From Penicillium oxalicum (lineage: Eukaryota > Ascomycota > Eurotiomycetes > Eurotiales > Aspergillaceae), in NCBI RefSeq assembly GCF_001723175.1, contig NC_064656.1, forward strand, positions 62,001 to 126,000: 64,000 bases of DNA, written 5' to 3'. Under the pieces are notes generated by a model. It did not search any database, was not told where the DNA came from, and saw only the letters and a program-made list of their open reading frames with translations. The position numbers and the translations under genes are program-made. This document shows, piece after piece, positions 48,368-58,819 of the stretch; positions within the stretch are counted from its first letter, which is position 1, and every line of letters begins with the position of its first letter.

Positions 48368-49554
48368 AGCGCTCGAGGTGAATCCCGTGGCCACACACCC
48401 AGCACCGAAAACCGCTAGTAGTCAACTGTTCACTGGGAAGGCTTTATAGTTGGACCCCCGGAGGAAACTATTCATACATGAGGCAAGTCCAGGTGTCGAT
48501 ATGAGATGCAACGACGGGTCAATCAACGTCTGGAGTGGTATTTGCTTCGTCTTCGACCTCTGTCTCAGGCTGATGATAATTTGATATTGTGGAGAGTGCA
48601 CACTCCCCGGGGTGAAAGTGTGCAATCCCGAAACAAACGGGTCTAGACCCAACTGCTGGAGCGAGAGGAAACGAGTCTCGCCTCTCACAATGCTTTTACC
48701 AGGAAATTCAACGGATCTTGGAAAGGGTCGAGGAAAAGGCTTATCTTATTCAGGGCGGGTCGGGCGGATGGATGATCGAGATGGGCGTTGCCCAGGAAAG
48801 TACTGACAGAGCGGTCGACCAGGCTGCAAAGTGAGCAAATAATAGTCACATTGAATTAACCCGAAAATAAAATAAGAAAAAAGAGAGAGCACTAGAACTC
48901 TATTGCGGCTCGAACTGGTCCGCACTGGTGCGTCAAATCCCCTCGAGCAAATCAATCTTAAACCAGGATCATAGCTGGAGAGAAAAGGGCTGGTTCGTCT
49001 TCTTTCCAAGGGGGTGACAAGCGGAGGAGGAGGGAGAGGGTCGTTACACCCATCAGCATCGCCAATAATCGCCACACTGGAAACGTGTGGCATGGTGAAT
49101 GTGAATGACTCGATGGTCCCATGTGTGTATCATCCATGCTCCCCAGCACGTCAAATATTCAAGCCTATAAGCTGGCATGAGTGGGACAGTCCAACCATGA
49201 GGGAGCGGAATATCAGCCCCATTCACTCCTATGCTGGTTGTTGGCCGGAGAACCTTTTCAAAACCGTGCAGCTTGCGGCTCGCCCTGCTCTGATCGGCAT
49301 TCTACTGTACTGTACATGAATCTATTGTTCTTAGTTCTAATGCCCCTTCTTCTTTTTATTTTTTTTTGTTGTTGCTATTTCTATTCTTGTCTTTCATTCT
49401 TGGAAGTTTCGGGCTGATACGGTGCATCTTCCGCCCGCCTCATCGAGTCTATAAGCGACTTGGTTGCGCGATTCGAGGCAAACGCTCACAGTCCTCGGAG
49501 CAAGTTCTGAGCTGAAGGCCACTATTACTGATGGACTAAGTAGCATAGACAGTA

Positions 49555-49578
49555 GATACTAGTACTAGTACTACTAGT
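49555..49578. repeat. Short CTAGTA-type self-complementary repeat
   Basis: Overlapping TACTAG/CTAGTA units form an imperfect palindrome, in non-coding DNA. A similar AGTACTAGTACT motif occurs near 26695. Confidence 0.6.
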
Positions 49579-50275
49579 CTGTGAGTTTTAAGACTAATCG
49601 GGTCTGTACCTCATGAATACTTCCAATTGGAAGTACGGGGACCGAAGGTTTTAGTACATTGTACAGTACGTCAATCACGTACAATACTACACTCTTATCT
49701 CTCTACTCACATGATTTCAAGAATCAACGGAATAATTTTCAAGACTGCAACAAATCAGACATATTCCCCCAAACAATGCAATAGACGATTCCCTCCACGG
49801 CTGGCTTATTGACGTCGGCAAGCCCTCGGCAGGTGGCCAAGAGCTTGGACTCTGCCGACTCGCTCTCTTCATCCCTGCCGATACCAGGACGGCCCTGCAC
49901 TGAGAAAGCACACGGAATCCCAGGAGATACAGAGGGACTTGTGTGAACGGTGGTAAGATCCCGTTCGGATGCCCTTTGGTAGTGCCGATCTGTTCTTCTT
50001 CCAGCACCATACATATGCAGGGAGGTGATGCGGCGAGGCTGGCAACAACGCTGCCAAGCCCACCCCCCCTCAAAAATGCTCGGGTTACCTCTTGCATAGG
50101 TCGAAGGGGGTCCAGTCATCGCTTCCCGGCTTCAGTGTGAGTGTGAGTGTGTCGGATAGGGTAGTATCGGGCTTGAAACGGCATCACTGAGGTAAGTGGG
50201 CGTGAGGGCAACCTGGAATACTTCTAATGTATGACATGACCTCCATTTCCGGGTGTCAGGCCCGCTTGAGGTCTT

Positions 50276-50295
50276 TCTCTCTCTCTCTCTCTCTC
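50276..50295. repeat. CT dinucleotide run
   Basis: Ten CT units in non-coding DNA. Confidence 0.85.
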
Positions 50296-50649
50296 CCTTT
50301 CTGATTTTCTGAAACGACTGCACAAGCTTCAAAACAAGAGCGCCCCCCCCCCAAAATAGATAGAGAAAAATTCCTTTGCCACATGAAACTTGGAATTTAC
50401 TACAGTACATGTACACATGGCCAACACGCGGGTTGATTGTGGAATACTGCAGCCCGGAATGTGAGATGGCTTATTCTGATCGTTGCGTGGAAGTCATCCC
50501 CATCCTTATCCCTTTCTTGATTCCCCATGACACGTCAAGCCTCCCTTGGCACGAATGCTATTTCCGACCCCAGTGCTCTTTTCGATGCGATCTGCATGTC
50601 CCTTGGGCCCTAAAGCCTCGGTGGGCAGTATCCAGCCAATGATCGAGAT

Positions 50650-50661
50650 CCCCCCCCCCCC
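50650..50661. repeat. Run of 12 C
   Basis: Homopolymer of C followed by TCCCC; assembly length may be unreliable here. Confidence 0.8.
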
Positions 50662-51500
50662 TCCCCACCGAACATGGGGATTTGTTGATCAAGGGCAGAC
50701 CCATCTTTCGTCAAATTCACCACATCCACAAACGCGTGGGTCACGGCGGATGGGCCCGCTAGGAGATTCTGGAATAGCCCCCAGAAGCCATCTTTGAAGA
50801 TGAAACAGGTTCATCAACGACGACCAAGCGACCGTCTCGCCAGGTCGGTCGCACATTTCTTCGTCGAAGGTGACACGGCTCCGAGAGGAACGGTATCGCT
50901 CGGCCAAGTGCCACCGTCAGACCATGCAGAGCAGCTCGGATCGAGAAGCAGCGGCCGATCATCTACCCAGTGCGGTTGTCGGCTTGCACAATCGAGCTTC
51001 TTGAACGGTACTAGTGGCCATCGGCAGGAAAGATGCAATGGGCGTTGCACACTCGCCGGTGAGTGGTCAGCCTGCATGGAATCCAGTTTTTTTTCTATTT
51101 TGCCTGACGAAGATCCCGCCGCCAAGGAGAATGCAACAGTTTGCTGCTGGCTGACCCAGCATCCACGCCCTATTGAAGCAGATTCGAGACCTCGGTGCAT
51201 TCTCCAACGAAGCACCCCCTCCCATCTTCTCACGGTGACGGAAAAGTTTATTATTATCACACAATCTCTGTCCACTTCCGTTTCTGTCGTCCACGGTTGC
51301 TCGCACAGACTACTTCATGACAGGGTCTATATAGCATTGGCAGCATGGAAAGCCTGCTCGGTCACCGTGGTCTGCCGTGGCGTGGTCTGTTCTGCGGTCT
51401 CTCCCCTGCACGCCCTTGATTGCGCCGGACACGAGACGGCGACTCAACACCATTTGGCGTTCTTTCCCCCCTTCCATCTGATTCAGTTCTCGCCAGAGCG

Positions 51501-51517
51501 AGAGAGAGAGAGAGAGG
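51501..51517. repeat. AG dinucleotide run before the permease start
   Basis: AG repeat about 60 bp before the ATG, probably in the leader. It could act as a GAGA-like promoter element; this is a guess. Confidence 0.6.
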
Positions 51518-51574
51518 ACCTGTGCAATCATCACCTCCCTCCGACCGGGGGCGACCATTGACAACTACACGACA

Positions 51575-53502
51575 ATGCATCCTCCGCACAAGTCCACGGA
51601 ATTGGAGGCGATGGACGTGGAGTTCCATCCCCTCGACCATGATATCCCACCGCCGCAGAAAGGCACACTGTTAGACGACCATGACATGCAACGGATGGGG
51701 AAAATCCAGGAACTCAAGGTGCGTCGTCTCTTTCCCTTGAGCCTTCCCTCCTCTCCCCCACCCCCCAAAAAAGGACGCGCGCGCGTCCGGGCCCAACTGC
51801 AGCTCGTCCTCCCCTCTGACATTCCTGGATCAGCGTAATATGCGACCGATTGCTGCCTTGAGTTTTGCATCGATTTTGCAGGCAACGTGGGAGTTTATCC
51901 TGATGTAAGTAAATGACGCATCATACATGACGAGGTCTGCCCTCCTCCAAGCGGAAGAGAGAGCCAGCCCTATGAATGTGAATATGCAAATAAAGCATGA
52001 CGGAGTTACGGGACACTCAGGAAAAAGACCATGAAGCTGATCGATCCCTGAGCCTACGACAGCTCTAACAGCCAAGGGTTGGAAAATGGCGGCCTTTCGG
52101 GCATGTTCTGGTCGTACATCTGGACCTTTCTGGGGTTCGGATTCATCATCGCCTCTCTCTCCGAGATGGCCTCCATGGCACCGACATCAGGCGGGCAGTA
52201 TCACTGGGTCTCGGAGTTTGCGTCGCCACGACATCAAAAATTCCTCAGCTACATCACGGGCTGGATGTCCGTGTTGGCTTGGCAAGCCGGAGCGGCCTCG
52301 GGATCCTTTCTGACTGGGACCATCATTCAGGGTTTGATCAGCGTAAGAGATCCAGACTATGTGCCCCAAAACTGGCAGGGGACGCTGTTTGTATTTGCCA
52401 TGGTCTTGGTGATCTACCTGGCCAATGTCTATGCCAGTGACCTGATCCCCATCTTGAGTAATCTCCTCATGATTCTTCACGTTCTCTCGTGGGCAGTCGT
52501 CTTGATTGTACTCTGGGCGATGGCGCCTCACCAGTCGGCCAGCACGGTCTTTGTGACTGGGTGGAAAAACGGAGGTCAATGGTCCAGCATGGGATTGAGT
52601 GTGATGATTGGGCAAATCTCCGCCATCTATGGTTCTCTCAGTACGTTCATTGCCCTGGAGAGATATGCACCGTGTTGGCCTCGGTCATGGTCCAATCTGC
52701 TGCTTATGCTCACGGGTGTTTAGGTTCCGATGCATGTGCTCACATGTCCGAAGAAGTCAAAGACGCCGGTCGATACGTACCCGTGGCGATTGCCTGGGGG
52801 TATTTCAGCAACGGAATCATGGCGACCATTCTGCTCGTCACTTTTCTCTTTTCGATCCCCTCGGTTGAAGATGCTTTGGATGACAGTACGGGCTTCCCAT
52901 TCATCTACGTCTTCAAGAATGCCATCTCCACACAAGGGGTCAATGGATTGACCTCGCTCGTGCTGCTGCCGGTCATCTTCAGCAACATCCTCTTCAACGC
53001 CTCCACGTCCCGCCAAACCTTTGCCTTTGCCCGCGACCGGGGGCTGCCCTTTTCCCGCTTTCTCAGCAAAGTCGATCCGAAGCGACAAATCCCCACCAAC
53101 GCCATCGCCGTGTCATGCCTCGTCAGCTGTGCCCTGGCCCTGATCAACATCGGATCGACCACCGCCTTCAATGCGATCATCTCGTTGAACGTGGCGGCGC
53201 TCATGTACACGTACATCACGTCCATCGGGTGCATCATCTACAAAAAGATCCGGGACCCCGAGAGTCTGCCCGCGCGACAATGGGACATGGGCCGGTGGGG
53301 GTTGGGGGTCAATCTCGTGGCGCTGGTCTACTCCTGCTTTGCGCTCTTCTGGTCACTCTGGCCCAGTGAGAGCAGTATCACGGTGGACAACTTCAACTGG
53401 TCGGTGGTGATCTTTGGTGGTGTCTTTGTGCTGAGTCTTTTCATGTATGCGGTCAAGGGGCGGTTCGAATACGATGGACCGGCGGTGATTGTTCAGCGGT
53501 GA
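51575..53502 (+). CDS. Amino acid/GABA/choline-type permease (APC superfamily)
   Basis: Proton-coupled transporter of the fungal amino acid-choline transporter family, often annotated as GABA permease. Exons: 51575-51718, 51834-51904, 52072-52640 and 52724-53502 (520 aa). The N-terminus is hydrophilic and cytosolic. LSFASILQATWEFIL starts TM1, and MASMAPTSGGQYHWVSEFA is the signature loop of the family. About 11-12 membrane helices follow, with HMSEEVKDAGRYVPVAIAW between TM6 and TM7 and SRQTFAFARDRGLPFS in the TM8-9 loop. All joins keep frame. The substrate cannot be fixed: GABA, choline, ethanolamine and amino acids occur in this family. It is co-oriented with the IDO gene 2.3 kb downstream. 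Confidence 0.9.
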
Positions 53503-55836
53503 TTTGGCCGGAGATGGAGAGGGGGAGCTTTCGCTAGTTACGGTTTGCAGTGCACCTTCTCATGGCAAATGATGGAGGGGGGCGGGGGGGGGGGGGTTCT
53601 TGGGTCGCTGAGGGCTACATCATGTAATCATGTAGGCCCCGTTCTCGGCTGCCATAAAATCATAATGCGGATCAATTCCCCACCTTTGTCATCGATGAGG
53701 TTTTGGGACTTGTGCAGCTTGTAATCAACCGCGGCATTGTCAGTCACTACACGGGAATGACATCTGCGGACTTCCTCACCATCGAGGTGTGCATGGCGGC
53801 CCTGCACGTGGCCCATGCCTCGAATCCTCTCACGTGCCCGCGCAATTGGCAATGCTGGGGTCGGCAGGGGCTGCGATTGGCCTCTGTGGGGTTCGTCACT
53901 GGCGGAGAGGGATCGCTGGACGCGGGTCCACAGCCAGGGCCATTCTGCAGACCTGCAAAGTTCCCCTTGGTCGGTTAGTCCGATGCGTCGGTAGGGCGTA
54001 CGAGGATGGATGTCGTACAGTAGTATGTTGCACCCTATTTGTCATCATCTCCTACTAAAAATAAATTGTTCTTGTAGCATCCACCTTACGTGACAGTTAC
54101 CAGTAACAAATTCTCTGCTCCAATCCCGTCGGGAGAGTAGTCGTCATCTGCCGATGAGCAACGGTCTCATCAAGTTGGCGGTGCGGAGTAGATCGGAGTG
54201 GGATGGAGGTGGACACACAAAACTCAGGTACCCTCTCCCCTTCACGTTCGTAGTACTGCTGTCGTATACGCCCAGTCCGCCTGTCCATGAATCGGTGAAT
54301 CTTTCACGATGAGAACGGGCACGTACGTGAATGTTTACCCCATGCACGAATCCCGAAGGCAGTCGAGAGAGATGATCATGTGACGTTGAGTGAGCACTCC
54401 TCGTCTCTCGAGAGTCGGACAGCGGCTGACGTTCAGACAGCCTTGGGCCGGGGGGCTGGGATCCTCTCACCGTGGACGGATTTGGGGTTAGCGTCAGTGA
54501 AGGCGAATGGGGGGGGGGGACCAGGCCCGTGCTCAAGTCGGTCACTCGAAGACCCTTTTCACCGCCCGTCGGGTCCACCTCCGGTTCATTCTCGTGGCCT
54601 CCCGTGGTGCGCGTCTACCGACCCCATCTCGCCATCACTCAATCTAATTTGGCGCTCCCCGCTGGCTGTGGATGTGCAGACGGTCCGACATGCAGACGCC
54701 ATGAATTTCATCCTTCTCGTGGGCAGTCGCGGGTCATCAGTCGCCAAACGAGTCGTGATGGCCCACCCCGTAATGCTTATGATGTGCGACCGCACGATGC
54801 AAGTCAGCCGATCACTGGAAAGGGACTCACCGTCAGATCAATGAGGTTCGGCCGAGTTTCGATTCTCTTGAAAAACCACCAACAGTCTCTCTCTCCTGCT
54901 GATCCCGGTCTCACTCCCCATCGTTTCCAGATTGTCTCCTTGCATCCCCGCCGGCCCACCCGTTTGCCCACTCTATTTGGTGACTGTCCCGCATCGGTGC
55001 AAACTTTGCACGGTCTTCCAACAACAATCAATGGCACGAGAGCAGATGGACGGACGACGGCCCCTCGGGCCAATTCGTGCGTCTCTGACTGACTAGCAGA
55101 CACCCAGGGCCGACCCGGAATGGAAAACGGTTAAATTAGATGATCCCCCCTATTGAGCGGCTCTGCAGCGGCCATTTTATCCAGCAATAGACCGAGCAGC
55201 CGTCCATTCTGTTCCTATTTGATTTCCTTTCCCCTACCCAATGCTTCCTTTGATACTTTCCACTCGACTGGAGGCCATTCGATTCCTCTGATCGGGCCAT
55301 CATCCATCCGTATTGGTCCCTTGATCGTCGGGGATTTGAGCAGTGGGCACACCCTTGACAGGAGATCTGAAAGTCTATCTTGATTCACGCCGCTCCGATC
55401 TTCGGGTCCTGCCATTGCCTCCGACCACATCCGGTGACCGGGTTGATTCTCCCATCCGCGTCGGAATAACCGCTCCGTCTCTGGAACGCCGCCACCACCG
55501 AGAGGAAAATGACATCGACCCTGCCAACGGCTTGGTAAAAGTGCCCATTCCACAGTCCTCTTCGTAGAACAACAAGCAACATACACACCAGGGGTCTCCT
55601 TCAATTTGGTCTCACCACTCCCCGCATGCGCGCAGTGCAACGTGGATCGGCCACAGTGAGACGGTGAATGCGCAAGCCGCAGATTGATCGCGTGCTTTTC
55701 TCGCTTCTGGAAAGAATTGGACCTCCCTCCGCACGAGCTGGTCCCCCTCCCCCCTTTGTGTAATCACTTTGTCGACGGTACAACAGTACGACGGTCATCA
55801 CCACCTCCCCTCTATAAAGTACACGTTATCACCACG
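53503..55836. other. Gap between the permease and IDO genes
   Basis: 2.3 kb. It begins with a G-rich run (53577-53596) and otherwise shows only unrecognised short frames. A TATAAA at 55813-55818 lies just 19 bp before the IDO ATG. Confidence 0.5.
53577..53596. repeat. G-rich run, possible G-quadruplex
   Basis: Nineteen G with one C, just after the permease gene on the coding strand. Runs of this kind can fold as a G-quadruplex in DNA or in the 3' UTR. Confidence 0.7.
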
Positions 55837-57407
55837 ATGTTGCCTCCGGTCCCCTCGCTGGCAGCATACGGCATCTCCCCCGAGCATGGCTTCTTGCCTC
55901 CCGAGCAGCCCCTCGAGACCTTGCCCGACCTCTACTATGCCAAATGGGAGGCGATCGCGGCGAATTTGCACCCTCTGCTGCTCAGCAGGCGGATTCGTCT
56001 GGTGGTTGATCGACTGCCCCTGCTTTCTACCCAACACCTACAGACGGACGCCGAGTGGCGTCGTGCATATGTGATCTTGGTGTTCCTGCTGCACAGCTAT
56101 GTTTGGGGTGGAGATCGCCCAGCCGAGGTATGGGGCTGCCTGAACACATCCTTTCCCCCTCCCTCCCCACCAAAAGGAGATCTGGACTCCTCTCTGGAGA
56201 AAGTTCAAGAGTAATCGAAACTGACAGGTCTGGTCCTCCACAGAGAATCCCACCCCAGTTGACAGTGCCCTTGTTCCAAGTATGTGAACGCCTGGAGGTG
56301 CCCCCCGTGGCCACCTACGCCGGGGTCTGTCTCTGGAACTACAAACCAATCTTCCCGGATGAGCCGGCCGACAACCTCGGGAACCTGGCATGCCTGCAGA
56401 CCTTCACGGGCTCCTTGGATGAGCAATGGTTCTACCTCGTCTCTGTGGCCATCGAGGCTCAAGGCGCCCCCGCGCTGCCGCTGATGTTGCAGGCGATCGC
56501 TGCCGCTCGAGTAGGGGACGCGCGCCAGGTGACCGATTGCCTTCAACGATTCGCCGAGATCCTCGATGGAATCACGTCGCTCCTGCAGCGACTGTACGAG
56601 CAATGTGATCCGCATGTCTTCTACCATCGCATTCGGCCGTACTTAGCCGGGAGCAAGAACATGAGTGAAGCAGGCTTGCCACACGGTCTGCTCTACGACG
56701 ATGGCACTCACCCCCCGGAACATCGGCAATATGGTGGCGGCAGTAACGCTCAAAGCTCGCTCATTCAATTCTTCGACATTGCCCTTGGCGTCGAGCACCG
56801 CCCGACCGGGGTCACTCGTGACGACCAAAAGAAAGCCGCCGCCGCCGCCTCCTCGCCCGAGACCTCCAAGCCGCGCCATGGGTTCATTCACGAGATGCGC
56901 GAATACATGCCCGGGCCTCATCGCCGGTTCTTGCAAGACGTGGAAGCAGTCGCGAATATTCGTGCCTTCGTCGACGCTCGACGCACAGACGCTGGCCTGC
57001 GGATCGCCTACGAAGCCTGCCTGTCGATGCTACGAAACATGCGCGACAAGCATATCCAGATTGTGTCTCGGTATATTATTGTCCAGTCACGAGGCGCCCA
57101 TCAAGCACCCCAGCCCGGTCTGCGTCCGACAGCCATGAACCTGGCTACGGTGGTACCCAAAGATAGCAAGAAACTCCGGGGCACGGGCGGCACCGCGCTT
57201 ATCCCCTTCCTTAAGCAGGCCCGAGATGAAACGGGAGAGCCTGCCATTGATGCCTGGGCACGCCGGCTACTCAGCAATACTCCGGGGGCTTTGGACTCGG
57301 CCTCATTGAGCAAGGTCGGCGAGCAGCCCGATGGACATCTCAAAGTGGTTGGCCTGTGCGGAACTTGGACCGCCGATGATAGCGAAGGCGGCATATGTCA
57401 CTGGTGA
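55837..57407 (+). CDS. Indoleamine 2,3-dioxygenase (Bna2 type)
   Basis: Heme dioxygenase that opens the indole ring of tryptophan to N-formylkynurenine, the first step of the kynurenine route to NAD. Exons are 55837-56127 and 56244-57407 (484 aa), joined as DRPAERIPPQLTVPL. Conserved parts: ATYAGVCLWNYKP, FHTG-like LQTFTGSLDEQWFYLVS, and FIHEMREYMPGPHRRFL. The proximal heme-ligand candidate His367 is in DKHIQIVSRYIIVQSRG, and GTGGTALIPFLKQARDET is the family C-terminal signature. A Lys/Ala/Ser insert (KKAAAAASSPETSKPRHG) widens a loop near residue 300. There are several IDO paralogues in Aspergilli; which one this is cannot be decided from this sequence alone, so I leave the symbol empty. Confidence 0.94.
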
Positions 57408-57919
57408 AACCTGGCGAAAAAAAACCCCTCCCAACACCTTCAGTGGCCCATCTCTCCCTCCCGAGCTGATGCAGGTCGGGTCGCTGTCAAAAAAAAGGGC
57501 CATTAACCTGATCCCCGATGTCCTTCCTCGCTTTCTTTTCTTTTACGATTCATGAGCGTTCTATTCAAAGCGTGGCTTGCATATGATGCTGCCGATGAAT
57601 GCAGCGAGTCAGCGGACGAGCAGCAGATGTCCACACTTATCATACCTTTTCTAGGACAAGGTCTCAAGGCTCTCCTCCCTTTTTTTTTCGTACATGTAAC
57701 AAATATTATCTTTGTGGGCTTTTGTCCCACCGATATCTTTTTCAACCGTCCAAGGAAAATCGCAAAGCTTGACTATCCGCCTGACAGAAAAAAATTGTCA
57801 AGCTTGATTTGACCGCCCAGCCACGGCATCATTCTACCGATAAGTATAATTGCTTACTCAAGTCAGGGGTCAGACTTATCTGACCTCCACATATCGACTG
57901 GCAGCTGTCAAATCCATGG

Positions 57920-57924
57920 AGGGG
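57920..57924 (+). promoter_or_regulatory. STRE core AGGGG
   Basis: Msn2/SebA-type stress element core, 17 bp before the first CRE-like site. Five bases alone are weak evidence. Confidence 0.3.
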
Positions 57925-57936
57925 CTCCGCCTGCCA

Positions 57937-57998
57937 TGACGTGACGGACAGCGGGGCACATGTCACGTGGTATGACATCAATTGTTTGGGTGATGTCA
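57937..57998. promoter_or_regulatory. Three CRE-like ATF/CREB sites upstream of the CsbD gene
   Basis: TGACGTGA (57937), TGACATCA (57973) and TGATGTCA (57991) each differ by one base from the CRE TGACGTCA bound by ATF/CREB factors such as AtfA. The last two are exact inverted copies of each other. CACGTG (57964-57969) lies between them. The cluster is 120-190 bp upstream of the TATA box to ATG interval and fits stress or conidial control. Confidence 0.5.
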
Positions 57999-58049
57999 TG
58001 GATCACGGCTGCGCGTGTGCTAGAACACTAGGAAGGTGCGCGTCAAGTG

Positions 58050-58057
58050 TATATAAA
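58050..58057 (+). promoter_or_regulatory. TATA box TATATAAA
   Basis: Perfect TATA box 125 bp before the CsbD ATG and about 50 bp after the CRE-like cluster. The spacing leaves a leader of ~90 nt, normal for a regulated fungal gene. Confidence 0.6.
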
Positions 58058-58181
58058 CCATACTCTGCGCAGCGACCACACCGTCCATTCTCTAACAAGT
58101 CTTCAACTCCTACCAAACCAAACACTTCAGCTTCGACATCTTTGTCCTCAAGTTCCACCGATTACACAACCAACCAACAAC

Positions 58182-58819
58182 ATGTCTGACAACAACAACA
58201 ACAACTCTTCCACCCTCGGTGCCTACGTGAACCAGGCCGCTGGCGCTGCTCAGCGTGCCTTTGGTGCCGTCACTGGTGACTCTTCCTCCCAGGTATGCGC
58301 GACAGCTCTTACCTGTTTTTCAAGTCTCTCCGAATTCCCACATCTCCCACTTCTTGATGCTGACCGTGTCTTTTTTTTCTGTTACAGGCCAAGGGCGATC
58401 TTCAGAAGGAGAAGGGTGAGCTCCAAAACGAGAACTCCCACACCACCGCCAAGATTGGCAATGTCTCTGCCGACCCCAACACCGGTGCCGTCGCCAAGGA
58501 CAACTCCTACCGCACCGAGGGCTCATGGGATCAGACCATCGGCTCCGCCAAGGAGGCCATCGGTAACGCCATCGGCAACCAGATCCTTCGCCAGGCGGGT
58601 GCTCAGCAGAACGCCGCCGGCAAGGAGCAAGAAGCCAAGGGTCAACTCAAGGACTGGGGTCATGGTATCGAGGACCGCGCTCAGGGCCACCTGGGTGCTG
58701 TCGGCGCGGCCATCACCGGTGATCGCGAGGGGCAGAAGAAGTACGAGGACATGCACGACGAAGGCAAGGTCCGCCAGCGCGGCGCCGAGGCCGATATGGC
58801 CAAGGACCAGGGTGTCTAA
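58182..58819 (+). CDS. CsbD-like stress protein (Hmp1 family)
   Basis: Small hydrophilic protein of the CsbD-like family; fungal members are called Hmp1, mismatched-pair and cruciform DNA binding, after a Ustilago protein. Exons are 58182-58292 and 58388-58819 (180 aa). It begins with an Asn run (MSDNNNNNSS) and has two helical CsbD-type units with the repeated pattern GNxxGN/AKGxLK: SWDQTIGSAKEAIGNAIGN and AAGKEQEAKGQLKDWG. It is rich in Gly, Ala, Gln, Glu and Lys, lacks cysteine and transmembrane segments, and looks like a LEA/hydrophilin-type stress protein. Codon use is biased to C-ending codons, so expression is likely high. The promoter has CRE-like sites and a TATA box. DNA binding is inferred from family name only. 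Confidence 0.85.

Larger units (their letters stand above)
48368..51574. other. Divergent region between the SAT4 gene and the permease gene
   Basis: 3.2 kb, one of the largest gaps. It contains simple repeats (CTAGTA near 49555, CT at 50276, 12 C at 50650, AG at 51501) and short frames with no recognisable product. Confidence 0.45.
57408..58181. other. Spacer between IDO and the CsbD gene, with a stress-type promoter
   Basis: 774 bp. The first ~400 bp hold the IDO 3' end. The last ~260 bp hold a compact promoter with STRE core, CRE-like sites and TATA box, listed separately. Confidence 0.6.
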
